This document shows, piece after piece, positions 50,710-57,826 of a DNA stretch of 58,380 bases (its first letter is position 1; each line of letters opens with the position of its first letter). Both the position numbers and the translations under genes were made by a program. Below the pieces are notes generated by a model. That model saw only the letters and a program-made list of their open reading frames with translations. It was not told the DNA's origin and searched no databases. The DNA is from Ruminococcus sp. (lineage in GTDB: Bacteria > Bacillota > Clostridia > Oscillospirales > Acutalibacteraceae): contig JAFSZY010000052.1 in NCBI GenBank assembly GCA_017458845.1, positions 1-58,380 of the forward strand, given 5' to 3'.

Positions 50710-51240
50710 TCATATCCTTTCGATTTTTCCGCATTCCAGGACTCTGTGAAACTTATTTGCAAAGTCGACGAGTTTGTTCAGCTCTTTCTTCGTTCCCTTA
50801 GACGCGTTATCGCTTTGTAGCCCTGCTTTAACAAGGTGATATGCGATCTGTATGAGCTGCTTGTCATCAAAGTCCGCTTTTAGCGAGCCACACCATAACG
50901 GTAATGACGAAAAATCGAGGTCGGCGTAGGTGAGGTCGGCGTAGGTGAGGTCGGCGCGGGTGAGGTTGGCGTCGGTGAGGTCGGCGCGGGTGAGGTCGGC
51001 GCGGGTGAGGTTGGCGCGGGCGAGGTTGGCGCGGGTGAGGTCGGCGCGGGTGAGGTTGGCGCGGGTGAGGTCGGCGCGGGTGAGGTCGGCGCGGGTGAGG
51101 TCGGCATCGGTGAGGTTGGCGTCGGTGAGGTTGGCGCGGGTGAGGTCGGCGTCGGTGAGGTTGGCGCGAATGCCGTCAGGGTCATTTTCAAGCCACTTTT
51201 TATGTAAAATTAAAATTTTATTGAGTTCTTTCTGAGTCAT
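50710..51240 (-). CDS. Pentapeptide repeat protein
   Basis: A 176-aa protein with about 20 A(N/D)LT(R/D/Y)-type pentapeptides (about residues 25-115), a right-handed beta helix that can mimic DNA. A short helical C-terminus follows. The ATG at 51240 lies inside the end of the upstream gene. The repeats are an almost uniform 15-bp DNA repeat. Pentapeptide proteins may inhibit gyrase or act in other DNA-related functions, but the target here is unknown. Confidence 0.85.
   Translation of the reverse strand: MTQKELNKILILHKKWLENDPDGIRANLTDADLTRANLTDANLTDADLTRADLTRADLTRANLTRADLTRANLARANLTRADLTRADLTDANLTRADLTYADLTYADLDFSSLPLWCGSLKADFDDKQLIQIAYHLVKAGLQSDNASKGTKKELNKLVDFANKFHRVLECGKIERI
50918..51172. 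repeat. Tandem 15-bp repeat, 17 copies
   Basis: Seventeen 15-bp units of aggtYggcgYRggtg without spacers, each one pentapeptide (A-N/D-L-T-x). The uniform units imply recent expansion by slippage, so copy number is likely to vary among strains. Confidence 0.9.
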
Positions 51241-51535
51241 CGGTTTGCATTTCCTTTCTATAATGTCTTGGCGGGCGGCGTTTAGCAAGCTTCTCGAGCA
51301 GATGAAGAATAACCCATAGTGCCGACATCAAAATATATATAATGATAATCGACAAGAAAAAGAGACTGTCTGCAAACGTAAACGGCAGTTCGCTTTGTTT
51401 AATCGCTGTTTCTCCTGCTATAAGAAGGAAGATAGCCGCGGCAAAACCAATGGGCGGAAACAGCCTTATGTACCAGTATGCCACGAGGTCAAATACGCCG
51501 ACTAAAAAAGCATAAATTGTTTCAAATGTTTTCAT
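51218..51535 (-). CDS. Small membrane protein
   Basis: A 105-aa protein with three hydrophobic helices (about 5-22, 27-43 and 55-80) and a basic/acidic C-terminus. It overlaps the pentapeptide gene by 23 nt. A phage membrane protein of unknown function. It may be exclusion-related, but nothing proves it. Confidence 0.65.
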   Translation of the reverse strand: MKTFETIYAFLVGVFDLVAYWYIRLFPPIGFAAAIFLLIAGETAIKQSELPFTFADSLFFLSIIIIYILMSALWVILHLLEKLAKRRPPRHYRKEMQTDDSERTQ

Positions 51536-51585
51536 GATTTTCTCCTTTAATAATTTTATATTCGCTCATTACTGAGCCAATTTCC

Positions 51586-51762
51586 TTAAATTGAGTCATC
51601 TTTGTCAACCACTCTATAAACCTTGGAATTTGTGCGGTGCCTTATCTCAATCCCGTGTTCCTTGAATAAGGTTGTGGGCTTCTTCGCGAGCCAACAGTAA
51701 ACAAGATATACCGCGACTTCATCCTTGATTGCTGAATCGTTCTGAATGTCAATCCTGCTCAT
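51586..51762 (-). CDS. Small phage protein
   Basis: A 58-aa protein (MSRIDIQNDSAIKDEVAVYL at the start), with AGGAG 7 nt before the ATG, which overlaps the previous stop. It resembles small early phage proteins with a helix followed by beta strands. The gene is too short for many gene finders, but the ribosome site and coupling support it. No family is known. Confidence 0.6.
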   Translation of the reverse strand: MSRIDIQNDSAIKDEVAVYLVYCWLAKKPTTLFKEHGIEIRHRTNSKVYRVVDKDDSI

Positions 51763-51938
51763 CGGCGTGCTCCTGTAACTATCTCCAGTTCAACTACAGC
51801 CTTATTTATTTTACTGATTGAACCGATTAAAAGCTGATGATCTACCGCGTTGTCGGTATCGTCTTTAACAAGCTCCAATTCTTTGCGAGCTGTTTTCAAT
51901 GCTTCTACCGCACGGTCGACGGTTGCGTAGTCTGTCAT
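51759..51938 (-). CDS. Small helical phage protein
   Basis: A 59-aa, mostly helical protein (MTDYATVDRAVEALKTARKE at the start). AGGGGTG lies 6 nt before the ATG. Its stop overlaps the next start (ATGA), and its ATG overlaps the end of the excisionase-like gene. No family is known. Confidence 0.6.
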   Translation of the reverse strand: MTDYATVDRAVEALKTARKELELVKDDTDNAVDHQLLIGSISKINKAVVELEIVTGARR

Positions 51939-52213
51939 GATATCACCCCTTCTGTAGATTTCATAAGCTCGGCGAGAGCGCTTTTCAAATTCAGATCGCT
52001 TGCCTCTCTATATGCTTTAAGCCTGGCGATCGGAATATTAAAAATCCACTTACCGTTGGGTTTAGGCTGCACAGCCGCGCCTATGGGCAGAGCTCCTGAC
52101 TTTAAGCCCTCGCGAACCAAGAGAACGGTTACACCGAGATATTTAGCCGCTGCCGAGGGCGGAACGTCAACGTACTCTTCCCCTGTTTTGGGGTCAATCA
52201 AAATATTATTCAT
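51935..52213 (-). CDS. Excisionase-like helix-turn-helix protein
   Basis: A 92-aa protein with a MerR/excisionase-type winged helix: DVPPSAAAKYLGVTVLLVREG followed by a Pro-Asn-Gly turn and WIFNIPIARLKAY. It starts at the ATG at 52213 with AAAGGAAT upstream. Such a protein could be the Xis for the tyrosine integrase or an early-operon regulator. It is the first of the long early run on the minus strand. Confidence 0.72.
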   Translation of the reverse strand: MNNILIDPKTGEEYVDVPPSAAAKYLGVTVLLVREGLKSGALPIGAAVQPKPNGKWIFNIPIARLKAYREASDLNLKSALAELMKSTEGVIS

Positions 52214-52238
52214 ATTATTCCTTTCTCCGCTGCGCGGG

Positions 52239-52267
52239 TTGTATAATGTTATGCTGCGTGATATAAT
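52239..52267 (+). promoter_or_regulatory. Promoter of the 70-aa gene
   Basis: TTGTAT, 17 nt, TATAAT, then a ribosome site AAGGAGG. The stretch from the -10 to the ribosome site is nearly repeated at 52674-52695 before the 136-aa gene. Confidence 0.65.
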
Positions 52268-52290
52268 CACCGTAAAAAGGAGGTGATTAT

Positions 52291-52503
52291 ATGAAAGAAT
52301 TTGCTGAGTTTAAAAAAGAATTGAATAGTGGTTTATTGAAAGAGTTGCAATCTACCGCTAAATCAAAAGCTATGAAAATAACAAACCTCGACGAACTCTC
52401 GGGCAGCGAGAAACTCGGGGCTATGATAAGTTTTCAACGAATTTCCAGTGAGATATTTACTATCAGTTTGCTTGAGAAATATCACGAGTGGCTAAACAGC
52501 TAA
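52291..52503 (+). CDS. 70-aa plus-strand protein (pair 1)
   Basis: A 70-aa helical, charged protein (MKEFAEFKKELNSGLLKELQ at the start). It has a clear promoter and AAGGAGGTG before the ATG, and is therefore probably expressed in the lysogen. Its end overlaps a convergent gene by 41 nt. No family is recognised. Confidence 0.65.
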   Translation: MKEFAEFKKELNSGLLKELQSTAKSKAMKITNLDELSGSEKLGAMISFQRISSEIFTISLLEKYHEWLNS

Positions 52504-52618
52504 TGAATTCACATTTTTCATCAAAGAAATGTTCAAATCTTTCTTCAATTTGCTGGCTTTGTAGTGCTATTACAAAGTCAGCTATTTCTTTTGGACTGCC
52601 TTGAATTTGCATCTTCAT
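52463..52618 (-). CDS. 51-aa minus-strand protein (pair 1)
   Basis: A 51-aa protein (MKMQIQGSPKEIADFVIALQ at the start). It has GGGAGTGAGAGT before the ATG, which is nearly the sequence before the other convergent partner at 53274. It ends tail-to-tail with the 70-aa gene. No family is recognised. Confidence 0.55.
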   Translation of the reverse strand: MKMQIQGSPKEIADFVIALQSQQIEERFEHFFDEKCEFISCLATRDISQAN

Positions 52619-52650
52619 ACTCTCACTCCCTTTTTTAAAAAATGTGTTTG

Positions 52651-52679
52651 TTGAATTGTTTTGTATCAAATGATATAAT
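52651..52679 (+). promoter_or_regulatory. Promoter of the 136-aa gene
   Basis: TTGAAT, 17 nt, TATAAT, then AAGGAGGTG. The -10 to ribosome-site segment is nearly that of the 70-aa gene (TGATATAATC...AAGGAGGTGA). Confidence 0.65.
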
Positions 52680-52701
52680 CGCCTTGAAGGAGGTGAAACA
52701 C

Positions 52702-53112
52702 ATGGATACAAAAGTTTTAGCTTTAATAATTTCAGGAATATCTCTTTTAATTGCTATCTTTTCTCCGATATTTACCGCGTTTCTCAATGGGCGATATATG
52801 ATAAAGAGTAAAAACCTTGATTTACAGAAGTCCAAAGAAGAACGCGAATATGAATTTCTTTTAAAACACAGAGCCGAGGTAATTGAAAACTATTTAAAAG
52901 CCGCTGGTGATGTTATTACTTCATATACAACAGAGGCTTTTAGCAGATATGGATTAAGCTATGCTGAAATCTACTTATATTTAGATGAATCAAAATGGGA
53001 ACTGATTGATTCAATAGACACCTCAATAAACGAAAACAATTATGAAAACGCGGCAATCTTTCTGAGAGACCTTGTTAAGCGATTATCAAAAGAAAATATA
53101 CGGAAGATATAA
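52702..53112 (+). CDS. 136-aa membrane-anchored protein (pair 2)
   Basis: A 136-aa protein with an N-terminal membrane helix (about 5-25), then a charged helical cytoplasmic part. It starts at the ATG at 52702 with AAGGAGGTG. A reading from 52642 has no ribosome site. It overlaps a convergent gene by 27 nt. In prophages, single-helix proteins in the immunity region are often exclusion proteins. That is possible but unproven. Confidence 0.65.
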   Translation: MDTKVLALIISGISLLIAIFSPIFTAFLNGRYMIKSKNLDLQKSKEEREYEFLLKHRAEVIENYLKAAGDVITSYTTEAFSRYGLSYAEIYLYLDESKWELIDSIDTSINENNYENAAIFLRDLVKRLSKENIRKI

Positions 53113-53274
53113 GAACACCCCTGTTAACCCGCCTATCCCACAAAGCACAGAACCTATTAAAAGCAGAACAAATGCCGATGTAGGGTCTGTGCTTTTCTTT
53201 TCCACTGCAAGAGATATGCTTACCCCAACGCAGAACAGACCAGTCACGCATACAGCGCAAATAACTATCTCCAT
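53086..53274 (-). CDS. 62-aa membrane protein (pair 2)
   Basis: A 62-aa protein with two membrane helices (about 3-20 and 32-58). AAGGAGTGAGAGT precedes the ATG, as for the first pair. An operator-like palindrome (53305-53321) lies just upstream, which suggests control by the phage repressors. Confidence 0.6.
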   Translation of the reverse strand: MEIVICAVCVTGLFCVGVSISLAVEKKSTDPTSAFVLLLIGSVLCGIGGLTGVFLYLPYIFF

Positions 53275-53304
53275 ACTCTCACTCCTTTATGCTATTCTTG
53301 TTTT

Positions 53305-53321
53305 TGACACGTTTTGTGTCA
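53305..53321. promoter_or_regulatory. Operator 1 (17 bp)
   Basis: Perfect palindrome TGACAC-GTTTT-GTGTCA at the end of the HTH gene, before the 62-aa gene. It shares its half-sites with the operators between HTH and CI. Confidence 0.7.
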
Positions 53322-53531
53322 TTATGGCGTAAAAAAAATAAACTCTATGCTTTTTTTGAAATGATTTGAGAATCTTTCCTTAACCTCATCTCGAGGAATT
53401 CTCTGGCCTGTTTCATACATTCGGAGAGCAGATTCACTCACCCCAACTGCATATGCGGTTTCTTTTACAGATTCATCGGCTTTCACTCTTAGTTTTTTCA
53501 ATCTTTTACCTATTATTTTAGCTTCGATCAA
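53322..53531 (-). CDS. Small HTH protein, Cro-like
   Basis: A 69-aa helix-turn-helix protein (XRE type: ETAYAVGVSESALRMYETGQ). The start is the TTG at 53531 with AAGGAGG 9 nt upstream; the reading from 53564 uses an ATG in front of that site and is less likely. It is divergent from CI with operators between, as for Cro-type repressors that drive lytic growth. Confidence 0.75.
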   Translation of the reverse strand: MIEAKIIGKRLKKLRVKADESVKETAYAVGVSESALRMYETGQRIPRDEVKERFSNHFKKSIEFIFFTP

Positions 53532-53665
53532 CGCGTGCACCTCCTTTGTCACTTTTTGTGTCATTTGTATAATATCACATTATGTTTTGCTTGTCAACAC
53601 TTTTTGTGACAAAATTATTGACTTTTATCACGGTTTGTGATATTTTAAGTATAGAGGTGATTAAT
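53532..53665. promoter_or_regulatory. Lysogeny switch with divergent promoters and three operators
   Basis: The minus promoter is TTGACA (53592-53597), 17 nt, TATTAT (53569-53574). The plus promoter is TTGACT (53618-53623), 17 nt, TATTTT (53641-53646). Operators of 17 bp lie at 53547-53563, 53595-53611 and 53626-53642, with consensus T(G/A)(T/A)CAC-N5-GTG(A/T)(C/T)A (the second has a mismatch). One covers the -35 of the HTH promoter and one lies in the spacer of the CI promoter. Confidence 0.8.
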
Positions 53666-54280
53666 ATGTTTGGAGACAACTTGAAGTACCTTCGACAAAA
53701 TAAAAATCTTACTCAACAAAAACTAGCTGATGTATTAGGAATTTCTCGCTCAGCTATAGGAATGTATGAGAGCGGCGAAAGAGAACCTGATTTTGAAACC
53801 CTTGAAGCAATAGCGGATTTTTTCAATGTTAGATTTGACGAATTAATTGGGGAACGAAAAAACTATGTCATCCCTGTCGATATGGAGAATATTTATATGC
53901 GTCCTATATATGATAGTGCCGCTGCGGGGTTTAATGTTCTCGCGCAAGACACGATTATAGGATATATGCCTACATGTATAAAGTCACCTTCTGAACAAGA
54001 TAAATACATTTGGGTTAACGTTGTCGGTGACAGTATGAGTCCGCTGATTGATGACGGATCCCGAGTACTTCTCAAAAAGCAGGACAGCGTTGATAACGGA
54101 CAAATCGCTGTTGTGCTCATTGATGATGAGGAAGCTGTAGTAAAGAAAGTATACTATGGCAAGAACTGGATAGAGCTTCAATCTATCAACCCCTACTATC
54201 CCCCGCGCCGTTTTGAAGGTAGCGAAGTTCAACAGGTTCAGATAATAGGTTTGGTAAAAGAGGTTAGTAAAACTTTATAG
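53666..54280 (+). CDS. CI-like repressor with LexA/S24 domain
   Basis: A 204-aa repressor. The N-terminal helix-turn-helix is at about 16-36. The S24 domain has an Ala-Gly cleavage site (AAAG, 87-88), the catalytic Ser123 in GDSMSP and Lys160 in AVVKK. The protein would hold the prophage silent and cleave itself on RecA activation. It starts at the ATG at 53666 with GAGGTGATT upstream; the longer reading to 53582 passes through the operators and is rejected. Confidence 0.9.
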   Translation: MFGDNLKYLRQNKNLTQQKLADVLGISRSAIGMYESGEREPDFETLEAIADFFNVRFDELIGERKNYVIPVDMENIYMRPIYDSAAAGFNVLAQDTIIGYMPTCIKSPSEQDKYIWVNVVGDSMSPLIDDGSRVLLKKQDSVDNGQIAVVLIDDEEAVVKKVYYGKNWIELQSINPYYPPRRFEGSEVQQVQIIGLVKEVSKTL

Positions 54281-54292
54281 GTAGGTGGCAAT

Positions 54293-55675
54293 ATGGATTT
54301 ACGCTTAGAAACACGAATTTTTATTATTACTGTTGTTATTGTCGCAGTAATAACAATTATTCTTGTTTTGTATTTTGGTTTTCGCAAAAAAACTGAAAAC
54401 GATGACGATATGTATGACGTGATTGTTTGTAAAAAATGCGGATGTGAATTTAATAGTAAGTTTTGTCCTGATTGTGGAACTCCTGCAGAAACCTCGGTTG
54501 AACAAAATAAACAAAATAGTGATACAAGAGACGACACAATTTCTGAATTTAATATTTCTAAAGATTTAAATAATTCAGATGCTATTAATAGCACGCAGTT
54601 TAAAAGTAATGAAAGTATTCCCGAGAATACATCTAACATAAAAGTGGTTAGTATTATCATTATTTTAACTGTGACGGTCATAATCTTTATAGCACTGTTT
54701 TCGACTTGCGCTAGCAATGACATAAAGATAACACAGGTTACGAAGACTCAGGCAACAAAAAGTGAGAAATCAAGCGTTAAAAGCGCTTCCTCTTCAACTA
54801 ATAACGATTATGATTTTGACGATACTGATGATAAAGAATATGTTGATTATGATAATTATCACAGTAGAGATGATATTGAATACACAAAAATAAACACCAA
54901 AAAACTTTATAGGCAACACGAGGATTTATATGGGGAAGATATAAAAACAACAATTAGGATAACCAGTATTAATAAAGATGGCGACAATTGCGCTTATACA
55001 GTATATGATGTTGACGACTACGATGAAGTTAAAATCAAGCTTTATGATATAAATACCGATAGAACGCTAAAAAAAGGAGATTATATCACTGTTAGCGGTA
55101 CCTGTTACTATGAAGACAATTACGATAGTTTATTGATTGAAATTAATGTCGACAAAGTAAATAAAACAAACAAAAAACTTTTTAAGGCGTTTGGAAAAGA
55201 AAAAAAGCCTATAGTTTACCGCGAAGGTCAATATAAAGTGGGAACTGATATCCCCTCAGGTACATATATTGCATATCCAACAGATAGTTACGGCGGATAT
55301 TATTGCATATCAGCAGACACAAATGGTGATGATATTATAGCGAATGAAAACTTTGACGGACAGAATTACTTTACCATACAGGATGGTCAATATTTGAAAC
55401 TTTCGGGGTGCATTGCTCACCCCGTATCGGAAAAAGAAAAGGTAACCTATAACAACGGCTATTTGTATGAAGGTCAATACTTAGTCGGGGACGATGTTCC
55501 AGCAGGAACATATAAAATATATTCTTTAGATAAATGGGGCGGCTATTATGCCTTAACAAGCGATGCTAATGGTGATGATATTCACAGCAATGACAATTTT
55601 GACGGTGAAAGATATATTACGATCTCGTACGGAGAATATCTCACGTTGTCAAACTGCAAAATAAAAATTAAGTAA
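54293..55675 (+). CDS. Membrane protein with zinc ribbon and tandem surface repeats
   Basis: A 460-aa protein with a membrane helix at the N-terminus (about 9-29), a zinc ribbon (CKKCGCEFNSKFCPDCG, about 46-62), a linker, a second membrane helix (about 117-140), a Ser/Asp/Tyr-rich linker, a beta-rich domain (about 205-300) and two ~75-residue repeats at the C-terminus of the form EGQYxVGxDxPxGTY ... NFDG ... YLxLSxC. It is 12 nt after the CI gene and probably expressed in the lysogen, so it is a candidate conversion gene. The orientation of the repeats relative to the membrane is unsure. No enzyme motif is present. Confidence 0.75.
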   Translation: MDLRLETRIFIITVVIVAVITIILVLYFGFRKKTENDDDMYDVIVCKKCGCEFNSKFCPDCGTPAETSVEQNKQNSDTRDDTISEFNISKDLNNSDAINSTQFKSNESIPENTSNIKVVSIIIILTVTVIIFIALFSTCASNDIKITQVTKTQATKSEKSSVKSASSSTNNDYDFDDTDDKEYVDYDNYHSRDDIEYTKINTKKLYRQHEDLYGEDIKTTIRITSINKDGDNCAYTVYDVDDYDEVKIKLYDINTDRTLKKGDYITVSGTCYYEDNYDSLLIEINVDKVNKTNKKLFKAFGKEKKPIVYREGQYKVGTDIPSGTYIAYPTDSYGGYYCISADTNGDDIIANENFDGQNYFTIQDGQYLKLSGCIAHPVSEKEKVTYNNGYLYEGQYLVGDDVPAGTYKIYSLDKWGGYYALTSDANGDDIHSNDNFDGERYITISYGEYLTLSNCKIKIK

Positions 55676-55691
55676 AATAAAAAAACGCCCC

Positions 55692-55775
55692 TGCCGAGTA
55701 CCAGTCGGCAAGAGCGTGCGTACGGCAAGGCCGTACAAAAAGGTTCTCTAAAACCTAGTGTTATTATACCTTTTT
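55692..55775. other. Structured intergenic region before the integrase gene
   Basis: Three stems in a row: TGCCGA/TCGGCA (55692-55710), GTACGGC/GCCGTAC (55720-55736) and AAAAAGGT/ACCTTTTT (55737-55775). The last could end transcription from the conversion gene. The array might also bind integration-host or excision proteins. Confidence 0.5.
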
Positions 55776-55821
55776 GTGCCCTTGTTGTCAATGAATTTCG
55801 AATTGACGGGAGGGTATTTTT

Positions 55822-57045
55822 ATGCCTTTTTATTGTAAAAACAGACGATGTCGCCGAGAACTTCAGGACGACTTTGAATTTTGCCCGTTTTGCGGGAAAA
55901 ATCAGACACAAGATAAGCCTAAACGCTCTAAGCGGCCGAACGGGACAGGTTCAATTTATCAGCGTAAAGATATCAAAAGCGAGCCGTGGGTGGTCGCAAG
56001 TTCAATAACAGGTGTTCGCGTATATCTCGGGCACTATCCCACCAGAACAGCAGCGGTTAAAGCTCTCGACGAATACGAGGCTAATCCTTCTACGGGATAC
56101 AATATGACGCTAAAACAACTTCACGAAAAATGGCTTTCGAGCAAATCGTATACTAAGCTTGGGAATAGTGCGAAGAGTAATTATAAGACATCGTGGGACA
56201 AACTTCGTCCACTACATAACAGAAAATTTAAAGATTTGCGCAAGCAGGACTATCAAGCGATAATTGATTACTACGAGTCACCGCATCAGAAGCGCGGCAA
56301 TGACGGCAAATTAATGTACATAGATGATAAAGGCAGGCACACTTACAAGGTTACGAATAAGCCTTATATAATCGACGGATTAAAGTTTTCGGCTCTTCAT
56401 AAAATTAAATGTCTGCTTACCAAAATGTATCCCTTCGCAATGGAGGATGATATAGTTAATAAGAACTACGCTTCGTTTATAGAACTGCCAGATCCGAACG
56501 AAGTTATAAAAACTAGTTTCTCGGACATTCAACTGATGAAGATTAAGCAGAGCGTTGATAAAATACCTTTCGCGGACTACATTCTCGCACTGTGTTATCT
56601 AAATTTTAGAGTATCCGAATTCCTCGAACTTACGAAGGACAATTATTATGTAAGTGATACAGGGATCCCTGTGTTTGTAGGCGGTAAAAAAACCGAAGCA
56701 GGAACAGACAGACTTATCCCGATTCACCCGAAAATACAGTCGATTATCAAAAGGCAACTAACCAAAAACGGAGAAACTATATTTTGTGACGAAAATGGTA
56801 AGGCAATGAATAAAGACAAATTCCGTGAGCGTTACTTCTATCCGGCACTTGATATGATGGATATGCCGAGGACGCTAACTCCGCAGAGCTGCCGCCGTAC
56901 TTTCTCTACGCGGATGAGCGCCGCCGGAGCGAGGCCAGAGGATATTATTGCTCTTATGGGTCACACTTCATTTGACACCGATATTAAACATTATATCAAT
57001 CAAGAGGCGAGCACCTTATATGATTCTATCAAACTAATGGCATAG
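55822..57045 (+). CDS. int: Tyrosine integrase with N-terminal zinc ribbon
   Basis: A 407-aa phage integrase. An N-terminal zinc ribbon (CKNRRCRRELQ...CPFCGK, 5-27) is followed by an AP2-like arm-binding part (about 35-90), a SAM-like core-binding domain (about 93-215) and the catalytic domain. Arg I is in FRVSEFLEL, the Lys in GGKKTEAGTDR, Arg II in QSCRRTF, then His in MGHTS and the Tyr in KHYINQ. The usual His before Arg II is Gln here. GGGAGGG precedes the ATG. It inserts the phage into tRNA-Asn, 182 nt downstream. Confidence 0.92.
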   Translation: MPFYCKNRRCRRELQDDFEFCPFCGKNQTQDKPKRSKRPNGTGSIYQRKDIKSEPWVVASSITGVRVYLGHYPTRTAAVKALDEYEANPSTGYNMTLKQLHEKWLSSKSYTKLGNSAKSNYKTSWDKLRPLHNRKFKDLRKQDYQAIIDYYESPHQKRGNDGKLMYIDDKGRHTYKVTNKPYIIDGLKFSALHKIKCLLTKMYPFAMEDDIVNKNYASFIELPDPNEVIKTSFSDIQLMKIKQSVDKIPFADYILALCYLNFRVSEFLELTKDNYYVSDTGIPVFVGGKKTEAGTDRLIPIHPKIQSIIKRQLTKNGETIFCDENGKAMNKDKFRERYFYPALDMMDMPRTLTPQSCRRTFSTRMSAAGARPEDIIALMGHTSFDTDIKHYINQEASTLYDSIKLMA

Positions 57046-57081
57046 AAATATCCCTTGCAAAACATATGCAAGGGATATTTT
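57046..57081 (+). terminator. Terminator after the integrase gene
   Basis: Perfect 14-bp stem (AAATATCCCTTGCA / TGCAAGGGATATTT) with a 7-nt loop, directly after the stop codon. Confidence 0.85.
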
Positions 57082-57177
57082 ATGTCTAGAATCCGTAGTA
57101 ATTGCGTAGCAACCGCCAATAATTGTAAAATATCGTAGATGATTTTAAATTTTTAAACATAAAGGGAAATATAAAGA

Positions 57178-57222
57178 AAACCCCGCATAATTACTGAACA
57201 ATTCAGTATTTATGCGGGGTTT
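57178..57222 (-). terminator. Phage-borne terminator of tRNA-Asn
   Basis: A perfect 13-bp stem (AAACCCCGCATAA type) with a second stem inside, between the integrase and the tRNA, 4 bp beyond CCA. It lies on the phage side of attR, so the phage supplies the 3' terminator to the tRNA it uses. Confidence 0.75.
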
Positions 57223-57226
57223 GTCT

Positions 57227-57302
57227 TGGCTCCCCCAACTGGGCTCGAACCAGTGACATCATGATTAACAGTCATGCGCTCTACCGACTGAGCTATGGAG
57301 GA
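57227..57302 (-). tRNA. tRNA-Asn (GTT)
   Basis: A complete 76-nt tRNA including CCA. The 7-bp acceptor (TCCTCCA / TGGGGGA with G-T), anticodon GTT in loop CTGTTAA, and T-arm GGTTCGAGCC are intact. Bases 57227-57274 are the attR copy and match attL exactly, so the phage rebuilds the tRNA. Confidence 0.97.
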
Positions 57303-57505
57303 TCATATAATTGAGTAGTTTTATCGGTTTATGCTACTCAAATTTGTTGAGTAAATTTTGTGCAATTTCGGGAATGGTTGATTTTTATCAACCAAACGCC
57401 GACATTGCACGTAGTGCAATGGAGGCGCGAAATTTTTTTTAAAATTCACTCTGATTTTTCCCCTTTTGCCTACCCGTTAGTGTGAGGTATGAATGTACGT
57501 CTGCA

Positions 57506-57527
57506 CTACCGACTGAGCTATGGAGGA
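57506..57527 (-). pseudogene. tRNA-Asn 5' remnant
   Basis: Twenty-two nt identical to the 5' end of the tRNA-Asn (acceptor and D-arm), then no tRNA sequence. This is an orphan 5' half lying between the tRNA and the 5S gene. Confidence 0.7.
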
Positions 57528-57540
57528 ATATTTTTCTCCC

Positions 57541-57561
57541 GAACTCAAAAATTTGAGTTTC
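57541..57561 (-). terminator. Hairpin after 5S rRNA
   Basis: A 9-bp stem (GAACTCAAA / TTGAGTTTC with a short loop) just past the 3' end of the 5S gene. It has no clear T-run, so it may be a processing or weak termination hairpin. Confidence 0.4.
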
Positions 57562-57576
57562 AAGGAAGAATTTATG

Positions 57577-57690
57577 TTGGCATCTTCCTATTTTCACAGG
57601 CCGTCTCCAGCCAACTATCTTCGGCACTACAGGGCTTAACTTCCGTGTTCGGTATGGGAACGGGTGGACCCCCTGCGTCATCGACACCAA
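57577..57690 (-). rRNA. rrf: 5S ribosomal RNA
   Basis: Complete 5S rRNA on the minus strand, with CCGAACACGGAAGTTAAGCC and one base different from the copy at 23.5 kb. It lies between tRNA-Glu and tRNA-Asn in the distal part of an rRNA operon. Confidence 0.95.
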
Positions 57691-57787
57691 CTCTTTTTGA
57701 ATTCGTTCAAAGGTCGCTTGAAAACTCAAATCGGTTCTCGTGGGAAACCTTTAAACAAATTTTTAACTATTTAATTTATTAACAAAT

Positions 57788-57820
57788 AATTGCGCATTGC
57801 GAATTGCGAATTACGAATTG
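57788..57820. repeat. Short tandem repeat of the gcgaatt type
   Basis: Units of about 7-8 bp (ttgcgcattgcgaattgcg and variants), recurring at 58300-58333. Confidence 0.7.
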
Positions 57821-57826
57821 ATAAAA

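Noticed and set aside
50918..51172. Repeat array that could be taken for CRISPR
   Set aside because: The 15-bp units are directly adjacent, without spacers, and encode pentapeptides in one frame. No cas genes are present.
50880..51235. Long open frames in other frames of the pentapeptide gene (TSPAP-type and RSARV-type repeats)
   Set aside because: They are by-products of a 15-bp repeat, which stays open in several frames. No ribosome sites.
42450..57045. Prophage-borne CRISPR, retron or restriction system
   Set aside because: No reverse transcriptase, Cas or methylase motifs were found in the reading frames.
57439..57782. Open frames over the second 5S gene
   Set aside because: Same reason: they cover structural RNA sequence.
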